DNA of 64,000 bases. Source: Leidyana gryllorum EB-2025a (Eukaryota > Apicomplexa). This document shows, in pieces, positions 34,989-46,537 of this stretch (position 1 is the stretch's first letter; each line of letters begins with the position of its first letter). The position numbers and the translations under genes were made by a program. The notes below the pieces were generated by a model. It ran no database searches. It was not told the origin of the DNA and saw only the letters and a list, made by a program, of their open reading frames with translations. Location of the stretch: positions 248,001 to 312,000 of the forward strand of contig JBLWGC010000213.1 of assembly GCA_048772705.1 (NCBI GenBank). The letters are read 5' to 3'.

Positions 34989-37900
34989 ATGAAGGGGTCT
35001 TCCCGCGAGATAGTGGAGCCGATCACCGTACCTGCCACATCGTGGCAACAGAGACCGCAAATACAGCAGGTCCAGGCACCACTCGGGCAGTATTATGTTC
35101 GAGGGACGCCCGGACATCCCTTGCCTCCCATCACTAGTCCTTCACAGAGACCGACACTGCTGCGAGACGCCGCTGCTGGCTATGTGCCCACCATCCCGAC
35201 CCGCTTCGCTCCGGCCACAATGGCTCTGGGAGGAGGTTACGTCGGTCAACACCGTTCCGCTCAGCCCACCCACCCAACAGCAGTAATGCAACTGCACCCG
35301 CCGACATACGAGACGGCCTTCACCCGACCGTCACTCTTGTTGATGTCGCAGCAGCAGCAGCAGCAGCAGCAAGAAGTCAAGCCGACAATGGAGTATGGCG
35401 GAGCCATGAGACCCTCTGTACCCGCTCGAGAGCCCGTTTTAGAACCCCCCAAACTGGGCCAACAACACGCCGAGCGCCAAAGTCGCCCCGCCTGGACACA
35501 CGTCTCCCCTGCGGACGACCGGTACCGTGACGAGCGGTACCGATATGACGCGAGACCGCAGCAGCAGCAGCCGTGGAGAGTGATTCCGGATCAGGAGCAC
35601 TCTCGCGGCGGCGTGGGAGGGAGTGTGCCGCCAGCAGCAGCAGCTCGCCAGCCGCCGCCCGTTTCTGTGTCTCCGACTACCACTCCGCCGCCACCCCCAC
35701 AACAAGGCTCGCCTCAATCGACTATAACGCCTGAATCACCAAAACAATACTCATCTCCGGAGGAGTACCCGTCTCCGTCTCCGAGCCCCGGCCCGTCACC
35801 GTCACCGTCACCCACAAATGATGTGCTTCCCCGCCACTCTTCGAGTTCGTCTTTCAGTTCGAACGAGTATGGGTCAGAAGAGGGTGGCGCACCCAAAGAG
35901 TTTCAGGAAGCATGGATCCCTCTCAAGCCAGCGGAGGGTGACCCCGACGAGCCGCTGTACTGTGACCCCAACACACAACAGTACCTCAAGTTATCGATTT
36001 GGGTCGCGAAATACGGAGAACTGCCGCGCGAAAGTTTGAGGGCGCCGTCTGCTCCGCAGAGTCAAAGTGTAAGCGAAGACGGGTGGCCCGGAAAGAGCTC
36101 TTTCGATGATTCGACCCCCATATCGCCTTCGCAAGCGACCCCAAGTTTCGCTGAGATGGTGGCTGCGCAAGTGCAACGCTTAGGTGCGCCGACCAAACCA
36201 CCCAGTCTCAGTGAAGATCTGCTCTCTCCGACCCTCAACAAATCTACTGCACTCTACGACTGTCCTCCTGGGTCCTTCCCATCGCTTTACAACCCAGGCG
36301 ACATTCTCTCCCCTGCATCTCCCGATCCCGAACCGTCGGGTCCCGTTGCCCTCCCTGAACGTTCGCCCTCGCGGGAGCTGTTATTGAGCGCCGCCCTGGA
36401 TACACCGAGTGTCCCCGATCAGGCGCTGTCTGAGGTGACAGACTATTTCGACTTTACAGCCGACCCCGAACTATCTGAAGAGGCAGCTCGTCACGCGGTC
36501 GAGGAGGCGCAGCGCCAGCGCGGCCTCGCCGCCAAAATCGAAGTAATGGAAAGCGAATTGCGCATTTTGGAGGACGAAACATTGTCAGACAAAGCTGTTA
36601 GCGACATAATTGACTTGCCCACACCCTCACCGGAGAGGCAGGCGTTCAGCAATGATCGAGAAGCCCTGAAAAAAGCATACGAAGAAGAAATAGCGCGTCT
36701 ACGCGCCGTCGCCGAGACCGCCAAACGCCGGGCTGAAGAGGAGGCCAAACGTCACGAAGAGGAACGTTTGCAGAGCCTCCAGCAGCTGCAGAAACTTCAA
36801 GTAAGTTCCACAAAGTCACGCTGGCCGCCAATCAACCCGTCCGTCACAGGAAGAAGCAGCCAGAAGAGCGCGCATTGAAAGCGAAAGCGACAGAGAAAAA
36901 CGCGAGAAACAGGAGGAACAATTACGCGAAATGGCTCGGCGGACTGAGCAGATGCAACAGTTACTGGAACGATTGTCGACTGCTAACACCGCAGCCGGAA
37001 AGGATTACATCCCATTTGACCAACATGGCATCACAGCCATTCAGCTACATATCGCAAAGATCAACACGCTGGATAGTAAGGCTGTACGACACTTGGCCGG
37101 CTGCGTGGTGAGTTACAACGCAACGCTTCTTCTTCCCCCATCCATCGCTCACAGACACTTTATGCAATCGTCAAGTTGGGCAGCAACGATCTGCACAGTC
37201 GAATGCAAGCAGACAGGACAGTACGCGAGCTTCTGGCCACCACGGCAGACCCCCCCGCCCCGATTCCTTGGAATGACACCTTTAACTTCCCATATGTGAA
37301 TGAGCGGTATCTGTCGGTGACCATCCGAGCCAAAGATCTACACCCGGATCAGAAACAGTACGACTATCTGATCGGAGCAGCAAGGATTGATTTGGAGCTA
37401 TTCATCCTCAATCCAGCGGTCTGTGGCCCGCAATTGTTGCAGGTGAGCGAGTGTGTGCCAACCTGCGTGTCCGTGTCTCCTCCTTCTCCGACAACTACCA
37501 CACATTCTCGCACAGCTCTACGACGTGGAGGGAGCGCCCACGGCCACTGTGAACATTGTGTTGCAAGTGTCCTCAGAGGTCCTTCACAGTCCATTCCTAT
37601 CTGTGAAACCTCGGGAGATGACACCCACAGAATGTGCTTTGAACCAGACGCTGAGCAGCGTGTACTTTCAAGGCCCGGAGGAGATTGTTGATGAACAGGA
37701 AGCCGACAAAGAAACTGAGGAAGAAGACTCCAAGTCGGAAGCGAGCGTTGTCGCTCTTCCCGCCCCCAACCCGGCGTTGCGACCACCACCCCCTCTTACG
37801 CAGCACCCCACGACTTTGCACCAGGTTACACAACCGACCCCACCACCACAACCTTTACCCCCATCCCAACACCAAACGTCTGTCCAAAGCCGTCAAGCGC

Positions 37901-39364
37901 CAATGCCCCCTGTCCCACCACCCAGTCCTGCTGACGGTGGGGTGGTCGCACCCCGCAAAACCAGCCTCGATTCCTTGGATACTGCTCTGCGGAACGTGGA
38001 TTTCCGCCGTCTTGGAGTGGTCCACCATCCCCATAACTCTGTCCGCGTCGTCATTGTCTCTGCCCGCGGCCTCAAATTAGGGGACGAGACCCTTCACGCT
38101 GTAAGTTGCCTCCCACACTCCCACGACTTCGCTCTCTCAGCGATTGGGTGTGCGTGTGGCGTTGATGCGACCTGCCCACTACCCCCAGGAGAGTGTGATG
38201 ACTTCGATCCAACCGGTCCAAATCCAACAGTTCACCAAGAAGGGGAAGAAGAGCAAACGTTATGCCTTTATCCCGTGGGATGAGGAGTGTCGCTTCCCGT
38301 TCTCTAATGAACGACAATTACTGTGAGGCGCGGGCAGTCGTTTCCAATGCATTCATCCACAGGTTCCGCCTTCACGACAACCGGTCGTCGCATGAAGTCC
38401 CACAGCAAGTTGTTGAGATTGGGGTGGCCAGCCTGAATCTGCAAAGACTTCTGATGACAGGTCTGACGTGGTTCCGTCGGAAACTGATGGTGAGTGAGCA
38501 GTTCGCCTCCAACTCGGATGATAATATCCGTTACTTTCATCAGATCGAACACACATTCGACGGCCGGAGAGTCGGTTACCTCGAAGTCATCGTCCACTTC
38601 TCCTCAGACATACTCTCGTCGGTCATCTTTGGACCATCGAGCGACCCCAATATATTGCACACACAAGACGGGCCCGACGCCACCATACTTCGGGTGAGGC
38701 TCCGACCGCCGATATTGGTTCAACAACAAAGTTCTTCCACAGGCTCATCAAGAAATGGCTGACGAACGGCTTCGACTCGCCGAGGAAGCTGCTGAACGGC
38801 TGCCTCCGCCTTCCATATGTCACGTCACCATTGATCGTGCTGTAGGACTGCGCCCTCCGGGGGGATACAATCACGTGGTGAGTGTGGGTCGGTCAAAACT
38901 TCTCTCTCTGTATATGGCGGCCAACGATGCAGCTGCCAACGATTAAGATCAAGTTGGGCAACTTTGAGGCCGTCACGGCTCGAGGGTTCGGCCCCGATCA
39001 CAAATGGAAGCTACAGGAGGCACAGTTCATGTTTGATCTCGCGAGCAATTGGAATACCCAATTATTGAGGTGAGGCAGCGTGTGTGTGTGTGTGCGTGTG
39101 TGTCTGAGGTCAGCGCTATATTGGCAGTTTGGAGTGTCACACGGCGGGTCCTGTCGAAAAGCTGGTTGGTATCACCGTTTTACCATTGGGTGACATAGGA
39201 GGGATGCCGTCTCGGTTCTTCTGCGGCGTGGTACGGGTGAGTTTTGGGTGGATACCACTGCTGCTGAGTCTAATCTCTCTTTTCTCTTCTCTCTCTCTCA
39301 GCTGTTTGACAAGACTGGGGCAGAGACTGGTGGTTTGGCCTTGTCTGTCCAACTGACAGTGTGA
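34989..39364 (+). CDS. multi-C2-domain protein with long disordered N-terminus
   Basis: Ten exons (34989-36800, 36850-37107, 37155-37442, 37516-38100, 38189-38322, 38363-38693, 38743-38877, 38933-39069, 39128-39236, 39302-39364) give up to 1,283 aa. Residues 1-500 are Gln/Pro/Ser-rich, with a Gln8 run and long Pro/Ser repeats. A charged helix rich in Glu/Arg/Lys (about 520-650) looks like a coiled coil. At least three C2-like units follow: TAIQLHIAKINTL with FPYVNERYLSVTIRAKD; VRVVIVSARGLKLGDE with FPFSNERQLLFRLHDN; and SICHVTIDRAVGL ending ETGGLALSVQLTV. The acidic calcium-binding loops are not obvious, so binding may be calcium-independent. The stretch 38490-38543 has good splice ends and is probably an eleventh, in-frame intron. 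The ATG lies 29 nt from that of the Rav1-like gene. Confidence 0.75.
39080..39103. repeat. (TG)n run inside an intron
   Basis: A TG-rich tract with one C interruption lies in the 58-nt intron 39070-39127 of the multi-C2 gene and makes up nearly half of that intron. Confidence 0.8.
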
Positions 39365-39381
39365 TGGATCATTGCACCAAT

Positions 39382-41051
39382 TTAGTCCCTTTGCGATAAA
39401 TGAGATTGAAAGCGCATCTCCTGAGGAACGGGGGCGGCGGCCGATAACTCGGATGTGTCCACACTGCTTCAGGCTTACCACTGGAGTGAAAGCTCTCACA
39501 TTATCGCGGCGGAACAGCTGCCCATACTGCTCCGGAGCGCACGGCGTATCCAACAGTATTGGGGCATCGCCTTCCAATACTGCCTGCGCAAGAGAGCGCC
39601 AGGAAAAACCCAACGAACTACTGCTCCCTCCCCACGGCAAAACGTTCATTGTCCTGACGCACAACGCAGTCGGGATCAGTTCTTTCTCAAATTGGTCTTA
39701 CCATAGGTCGCTCCCACACACGCACACGTCCGCAACCAGCCGAGTTATTTTCTGACCGTTGCCGAGCTCAAGTCTTTGCCACAGCCCTTTTGCGTATTCT
39801 GCGAAGCCTTCTCTTAGATCTTTCGTCCCTCTCATCGTGCCTTCTGGATCTGTTGGACTGGCTGCCACCAATCGCCCCCACCATATGAATAGCCTCCACA
39901 CAGACGTTTGCCCCTCGTAAGGGAACACTGGACTCAGAACCAGATAGAATGGAAAATACCCTTCTGACCCCAAACGAGAACTGAATTCTCGCGGCGGCAA
40001 TAATCCATCAGAGCTGCCCTGGCCGGAGCTGCTGTCATCCTCCGCCTCGCCTTCAGCGTCAGCATCGCTCACCCCACTCTCTCCTTTGTGCTTCTTCATC
40101 AAAGCCCTGGTTAACTGTTCTAACTCGGCGTTGCGAGCCCCATCCTGAAAAAGTCCTCCCCCCTCCGACATTGAATCAGATGACGACGAAGAAGAAGACG
40201 AGGCGCCAGTTCTGCTGGAGTTCGGGGCTAAGCGTTGCCAGCCCGTCTCTGGTTCGAGACGGTCAGAGCCGTCCAGATCATAGCAGTCCAATTTATTCCC
40301 GAGCCCACTCTCGAGTCCAATCACCCATTCGTCACCCCCGCAGAACGGATCGTCGAGATATTCCCAAAGATCCTCGTGACATTTCAATTTGAGCAAAACA
40401 TCTCTGTGAAGGAACAATTACGTCATCTGGTCCAGCAGCCGGCGTCGCGAGTCAAACTTACGTAAGCGAATGGCACACATCGGAGGCATTGGGCACCACG
40501 GCGTGCGTTTGTATATAATTTAGTGCCACCAGGCATCCGTCAGACTTGAAGTGGCCGAGACCTTCTTGAATTAGCCGATCCACCTCTGGGCACCCGCTGC
40601 CCTGAGCTGAGTCAAACACCATACTCTCTTTCAATAGGAACCCTTTGATGAAGTCCGGGGGTAGCGGCCCGATGAATCTGCGAGACCCAAACCGGTCTAG
40701 AGCGACTCGCGCCCATTTATGAGGCAACAGAGGTACGGACTCTATCAACGAATCTGAGAGAGGGAGATGGGTACTGGACGGTATCGGAGAGTACCTACGG
40801 TGCGCTCCTTGAGGGTCGAGAGTGGCCAGAATAGCCAGGAGGATCTCAGAGTCCGCTTCTACGTGGAATGAGGTTAGCGCCGAGTCAGTTTGTTCGTCTG
40901 AAATCGCACGTTTTATGGCCAACTCGCCGTCGGCATCCAGAATTTGGTGAATCTCAGAACAATCTCCGCCATTAGAGACCACCAGCAGCGGGGGAGAACT
41001 CGGGAGCAATCTCAATAATTCCTCCCTCCACCATCCTTTGACCTGTACCAT
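39382..41051 (-). CDS. unknown 486-aa protein
   Basis: Five exons (41051-40799, 40753-40462, 40403-39702, 39653-39479, 39420-39382) join with matching phases into 486 aa. I do not recognise the family. The N-terminal 200 residues look globular and mostly helical, with EILLAILATLD, WARVALDRFGSRRFIGP and DVLLKLKCHEDLWEYLDDP. A low-complexity Ser8 run and acidic stretch (about 240-310) splits the protein. The second part has a hydrophobic, aromatic segment YFPFYLVLSPVFPYEGQTSV followed by WRLFIWWGRLVA, which may be a buried core or a membrane segment. The last exon is only 39 nt and is the least certain. The gene faces the multi-C2 gene tail to tail, 17 nt apart. Confidence 0.5.
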
Positions 41052-41219
41052 CCACAAATTTTGGCCTGATGCCCGGTCGAGAAAGGGATACAGGTCCAGC
41101 GAGGGGAGCAGCAGACGAATATGGCTCTGAAGAGTAGTGACGGCGCGATATCGGTGCGCAGTTCGTCTTGATCGTCAGAAGGCTGAGGGTTCGGAAGCAC
41201 AGAGCGAAATTTTTCGCTG

Positions 41220-42930
41220 ATGACCGACTTGGATATGGTGGACAGCTCTGAGGTTTCCTCACACGAAATGAGTGACTTTGAGGACGATGAGACGCTTTTG
41301 GCAAAGGCGTTGAGCCGTAAGGACGAAGGCAATTCTAAGGTGAGCTTTTGGACTATGGAGTCCCGAGACGTTTTTGACGGCAGCTGAAAAGTGGAGACTT
41401 GGCTGGTGCTCGGAAAGCGTATGAGGAAGGAGTGAAGCAGTTGGACAAGCGCAGTTCAAAGAACGATGAGGGACACAAAAGTGTCAGCAGCTCGCTGAAT
41501 TTGAACCTCGCACTGGCCTGCATCAAGCTCGAAGCCTACTTTGAGGCCACACAGGCGGCCAGCAAGGTGTTGGAGAACGAGAAAGAGAATCAGAAGGCCC
41601 TCTTCCGTCGAGGTGTCAGTCATGGGCACTTGGGAAACTTCGAAGAGGCCAAACAAGACCTCTTGAAACTTGTCAATTTGGATCCGAAGAACTTGGAAGC
41701 TCGTCGGGAATTGCAGAACATCCGGACCAAGTCTCAAGAAGCCGCCTCCAAACAGAAGGCAGCTTTCTCCGGACTTTTTGCGCGGTCCGGGGGTAGCCTG
41801 TATAAGGACAAGGAAGAGGAGGCAAAGAGGTGGAAAGAGGCAGAAGAAGCTCGCCGTCTCGCATTGAGAAAGGAATATGATGATGAAATGAAAGATCTCG
41901 GTAAGTCTTCCGCCACCCAGCTCTATCCTCATCTTCCTCTTCCTCCGCTCACCCCACAGACGAGTCGAAACGGATATCGTTTGAAGAGTGGGAGAAGAAA
42001 AAGACAGAGACATCGGCCGCACCCCCCAAAGCAGCAGCTGAACCCAAGACGCCCGCCACCGAAACGTCCGCCGGGGCAAAGGACACTACCACTCAATCTT
42101 CTTCAACCTCGACCAAGAAAGCCCCCAAGGAGGCGGAGGCCGAGTTTGATGACGAAGATCTCAAAATCTTGGAGGAGACAAAGAAAAAGGGGTACTGTTA
42201 CTTCCGACGCGAATTGACTGAGGAGGAAAAGCGGCTGAGGGAAACCGTTCACGTGCCCCAGAAGCTGGAAGAGTCTCCGGCACCCAGTCCGCAAGTGATC
42301 AGTCCCGTCAAGAGAGGTGTCTCCGAATGGAATGCTGCTGGAGTGACCTATGAGGAGAAGGATACCACCAAGTGGTGCACAACAATGTTACAGTCGATTC
42401 TCAAGAACGCCAAATGGGAATCCCAGCAGAAAGGCCAAGATGTAATGGAGATGCTCAAGGAACCAGAAGCCTTCGAAAAGCTGCTCACTGGTCTCAAGGG
42501 TGCTGCCGCTGATAAGAATGCTTCACCTGAAGCTATGGACGAACTATTGGCCACACTGCATCCGGTCGAGGCTTCAATCACCCGCGAGCCCGAGCTGAAG
42601 GGAGACGCACAGGTTATGGTCGTGCGTGGTTCCAAGCGGTGGTACTATGAGTTTAGTTTGACTTGCCATTGGGAAGTTAGAGTGTCGCCTGCACCCACAA
42701 TGGATGAGAAGGACGCTGCTGACTCAGCCCCTCGTGTATACACCGGCCGGCTGGTTGTCGAGGAACTCAGCAGCGAGAATGGAGGAAGTCTGGAAAAGGG
42801 AAAGTGGATCCGGGACAGAAAGGCGGACGAATCGGACGAGCCCGTTGTCGAAATGGGTCTCAGAGCATTGAAAAAGGAGTTGGAACGTTGTGTATCTGAA
42901 TTTCAGAAATTGTATCAAGACCGACAGTGA
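41220..42930 (+). CDS. TPR protein fused to an Aha1 N-terminal-like domain (Hsp90 co-chaperone)
   Basis: Three exons (41220-41339, 41384-41900, 41960-42930) encode 535 aa. Residues 30-150 form TPR repeats of the immunophilin/Hsp90-binding kind: NLNLALACIKLEAYFEA, KALFRRGVSHGHLGNFEEAK, LLKLVNLDPKN. A charged helix follows, then a Lys/Ala/Thr-rich linker and a short block KGYCYFRREL. Residues about 330-520 resemble the Aha1 N-terminal domain, which binds the Hsp90 middle domain and stimulates its ATPase: WNAAGVTYEEKDTTKWC, then RWYYEFSLTCHWEVRV and VYTGRLVVEELS. Separate TPR and Aha1 proteins are the norm. Their combination in one chain, with one uninterrupted exon spanning the linker, is the notable point. 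No Aha1 C-terminal domain is present. Confidence 0.75.
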
Positions 42931-42952
42931 TATAGTTTTTGAGTGTTTCAGT

Positions 42953-44023
42953 ATGACTACCAGACCTACCCTTCAATTTCTCATAGACCTCGCGCTTGAC
43001 GCTGGAAAACGAATTGAAGAAGCCGGCAAACAGGTCAAGAATGTAACACAAAAAGCAAGCTGTAGTGACCTTGTCACAGAGACTGATGTTGCTACCGAAC
43101 GCTTCTGCGTTCAACGAATTCGAGCTGCCTTCCCTGATCATCACTTCCATGGCGAAGAGGAAGAGACAGAACCACTCACGGATCTTCCCACCTGGGTTAT
43201 GGACCCTATTGACGGAACCGCTAACTTCGTTCATACTCATCCGGACCATTGCATTTCTATCGCCTATTTTGAGAAACAGAAACCCATCATGGGTGCCATC
43301 TATATCCCCAATCGGGTGAGTGAGGATGCGACCGCAACATGATCCCGGTCCGTTGCCCACACCCAAATCTACCCTTCTCGCAGAAAGAGCTATACACAGC
43401 AGAACTTGGCAAGGGAGCATATCTTAACGCCCACACAGACACACCAATTAAACTACATGTTGCCCCTAAACGCCCGCTGGCCGAAGCTATGGTCGCAACC
43501 GGATTTATGGTTGGCTATCTTCACAAGCAGATGGATACTGACAAGTTGAAAGAAGACCAGCGGAAATTCAGAGGTAAGAGGGACATTGTATTGACCAACC
43601 CGTGCAAATGTCTGGCAGATGTGATTTTGCATAACGCGGCAGCCCTCCTCGACAATGCCAATGACATCAGACGCACTGGCAGTTGCGCTGTTGACTGTTG
43701 TGCAGTCGGTAAGTGTCAATAGCGTAGTCAGCCACTTTAATTCGAATCTGGCTCCCATCAGCTGCTGGAAGGGTCGATGCTTACGCAGAGATTGGTGTGC
43801 ACACGTACGACTATGGCGCGGGTGTGCTGATCGTAACTGAAGCCGGTGGAGCAGCCCGTGATTACAGTGGCGAACCGGTAAGCCTGAGGCGACTTTCGAG
43901 GGGGAACATCACTTTTAGTTCGATATCCACTCGCGCCACATCATCACTGCTTCAACTGACGAGCTGGCCCTCGAGATTGCTAAGATACTTAAAAAAGCAC
44001 CCATCAGTGATGATGAGTTTTAA
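42953..44023 (+). CDS. inositol monophosphatase family enzyme
   Basis: Family members remove phosphate from inositol monophosphates using magnesium. Five exons (42953-43315, 43384-43573, 43619-43708, 43762-43877, 43919-44023) encode 287 aa, the normal length. Metal ligands sit in DLVTETDVATE, FHGEEE and the signature WVMDPIDGTANFVH. The second signature reads YDYGAGVLIVTEAGG, with Tyr where Trp is usual but the ligand Asp kept. The 43574-43618 intron is inferred from splice signals and because its removal aligns RRTGSCAVDCC properly; reading through it would insert 15 residues. The ATG follows the TPR-Aha1 stop by 22 nt, and that gap ends TGTTTCAG one base before the ATG. The true substrate could be another small phosphate ester. 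Confidence 0.92.
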
Positions 44024-44163
44024 CGTGAGATAGGAGCATATCCCTGACAGCCCGCGAGCCGGGCTAGGTGTGGGTATACGTTTTGTTGCGACATGCGGAT
44101 CATTTGAGGATGTGTTTCAAAAAGAAACACACTTGAGGAGCGCCCATCTTTTTTCCAACTGTG

Positions 44164-46335
44164 ATGAGCATAGAAGACGTCATGGCTCCTGTTAAGAGAA
44201 AGGCCTCGAACGAATTGGATGCAAGTTCTACTAAACTGACTAAAGTAGCCGATCTGCCCACTGAATACCGTGGCATCCCCAATGACGATATTGCCACTAA
44301 ATGTGTGAACACTATCCGTGTCACTGCCCCCTGTTTGCCTTTGGCAGCCAACTCTGGACATCCGGGTGCCCCTATGGGTTGCGCTGTGATGGCCCACGCT
44401 CTCTGGGGGGAGTTGATGAAATTTTCTCCGTCTAGCCCGCTGTGGTGGAACCGCGACCGTTTTGTGTTGTCAAATGGGCACGGATGTGCTTTGCAATACC
44501 TCATGCTCTACTTGACTGGCTACGACATGACACTTGATGACCTGAAGAAGTTCAGAAGTTGGGAGTCAAAGACCCCGGGTCATCCCGAAGTCCACATGAC
44601 CAAAGGAATCGAAGTGACCACCGGGCCTCTTGGACAGGGTATTGCTTCGGCAGTTGGTCTTGCGATTGGACAAGAGTCTTTGGCCGCTCATTTCAACCGA
44701 CCGGGTTATGAACTTTTTGATAACTACACATACTGCATCCTTGGAGATGGGTGTATGCAGGAGGGTGTGGCGAGCGAGGCTTGCAGTCTGGCGGGTCATC
44801 TTGGCCTGGGCAAGCTCATCTGCCTCTACGACGACAACAAAATCACCATCGACGGTGATGTCAAGATTAGCTTCACAGAGGACGTGAAGGGCCGCTTTGA
44901 AGCTTACGGATGGCACGTGCAATGGGTCGCGAACGGCAATGAGGATCTGACGGGTGTACTGGCAGCCGTGCGTAAGGCTCAGGAAGTCACCAACAAGCCC
45001 AGTCTGATCGGTGTCCGGACTACTATTGCTTACGGCAGCAACATCCAGGGTACTGCCAAGTCCCACGGCTCGCCTCTCAAGGAGGACGACATTAAGCAGT
45101 TGCGGGCCAAGTGCGGGTTCTCCGATGATATTTGGGATGTGCCCAAGGAGGCTTTGGAGTACTACAGAAGTGTCGGTGTTGAGGGCAACAAGAAGTGCGA
45201 GGCTTGGAACGCTGTGTTCGCCGAGTACAAAAAGCAGTTCCCCACTGAAGCGGCCGAACTCGAACGTCGGTTCAACGGAGATCTCCCAGAGAAGTGGATG
45301 GAGGCACTCCCCAAGTTCACTCCCGAGAGCAAAGCCGAGGCCACTCGTTCGCTATCGGAGAAGGTCTTGAACGCCCTCGCCGCGGTCTGCCCGGAGTTCA
45401 TTGGTGGAAGCGCTGACTTGACAGAGTCGAACAAGACGGACATTAAGAGTGAAACTGACTTCCAGTCAGACAACCAGATCGGTCGGTACCTGAGATTCGG
45501 CGTCCGCGAACACGGTATGGTCGCTATCTGCAACGGTCTGTTCGCCTACGGTGGCTTCCGTCCCTACTGCGCGACCTTCATGAACTTCTTCACGTATGCT
45601 TGGGGTGCGTGCCGTCTGTCTGCCCTTTCGAACTTCGGTATCGGCATGATCGCGACGCACGACTCAATTGACTTGGGTGAGGACGGACCCACCCATCAGC
45701 CCATTGAGACTGCTGCGCTGATGCGGGCCACTCCCAACATGCTGTTTGTGCGTCCTTGCGACGGCAATGAGACCAGTGGTGCGTACGCCACCTGGTTGAT
45801 CAACCGCACTCGCCCAACTGTGATGGCTTTGTCGCGATCAAACCTTCCTCATCTGGCTGGAACTTCGGTCGAGGGCACTCTGAAGGGTGCTTATGTGCTC
45901 GAAGACTTCGCTGAGGGAGATGGCATGAAAGTGTGCTTGGCGGGCAGCGGCTCCGAAACCCAACACGCTCTTGGTGCGGCCAAGATTCTGAGGGAGAAGG
46001 GTTACAATGTACGCGTGGTCTCAATGCCATGCTGGGAGCTCTTCGACGATCAAGGCGAGGAGGTAAGCGCGGGATGACAGAGTTGGTTCTTCTTATGAAA
46101 GTATCATGTGCAGTATAAACGATCAGTGATACCTCATAAGAGGGATGCTGTTTGTGCCTACATTGAGGCTTATTCAACTTTCGGATTCGCGAGGTACTTC
46201 GAGGAGGAAGCGTCCGTTGGAATGAGAAGATTCGGTTCATCAGCTCCTGCCAAAGAGTTGATGAAACAGTTCGGCTTCACCGCGGAGAACTTCGCCAAGA
46301 CCGTGGAGCAGTGGATCAAGGAGAACCGGTCCTAA
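44164..46335 (+). CDS. TKT: transketolase
   Basis: Transketolase moves two-carbon units between sugar phosphates in the pentose phosphate pathway, using thiamine diphosphate. Two exons (44164-46062, 46114-46335) give 706 aa. Substrate and cofactor blocks are present: AANSGHPGAPMG, TTGPLGQGIASAVGLAIGQ, the ThDP motif GDGCMQEG...DDNKI, and FGVREHGM with the catalytic Glu. GEDGPTHQPIE and the C-terminal IEAYSTFGF also match. About 35 extra N-terminal residues precede the core. They are rich in Lys, Ser and Asp and do not look like a plastid presequence, so a cytosolic enzyme is likely. Strong preference for C- or G-ending codons suggests high expression. The long first exon with one 51-nt intron is unlike most neighbours. 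Confidence 0.97.
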
Positions 46336-46537
46336 ACTCTAGCCCCAACATCATTATTGTGTGGATCGTCCTGCTCGGCGTGCTGTTGAATTGGGTGGTG
46401 TATGACGCTGAGAACGCATACGAGCAGTGCGAGCGACACTATAATCGCACAATAAACCCACATGATAGTGGTTTGCCTCATGGTGGTTTACTGCCTAGTT
46501 TTTCCAATAGTGTTTGTTCATTGTTCCGTCCGGTAAT

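Noticed and set aside
44566-45066. Minus-strand frame of 166 codons opposite transketolase.
   Set aside because: It is a shadow of the strongly biased codon use in transketolase and has no family resemblance.
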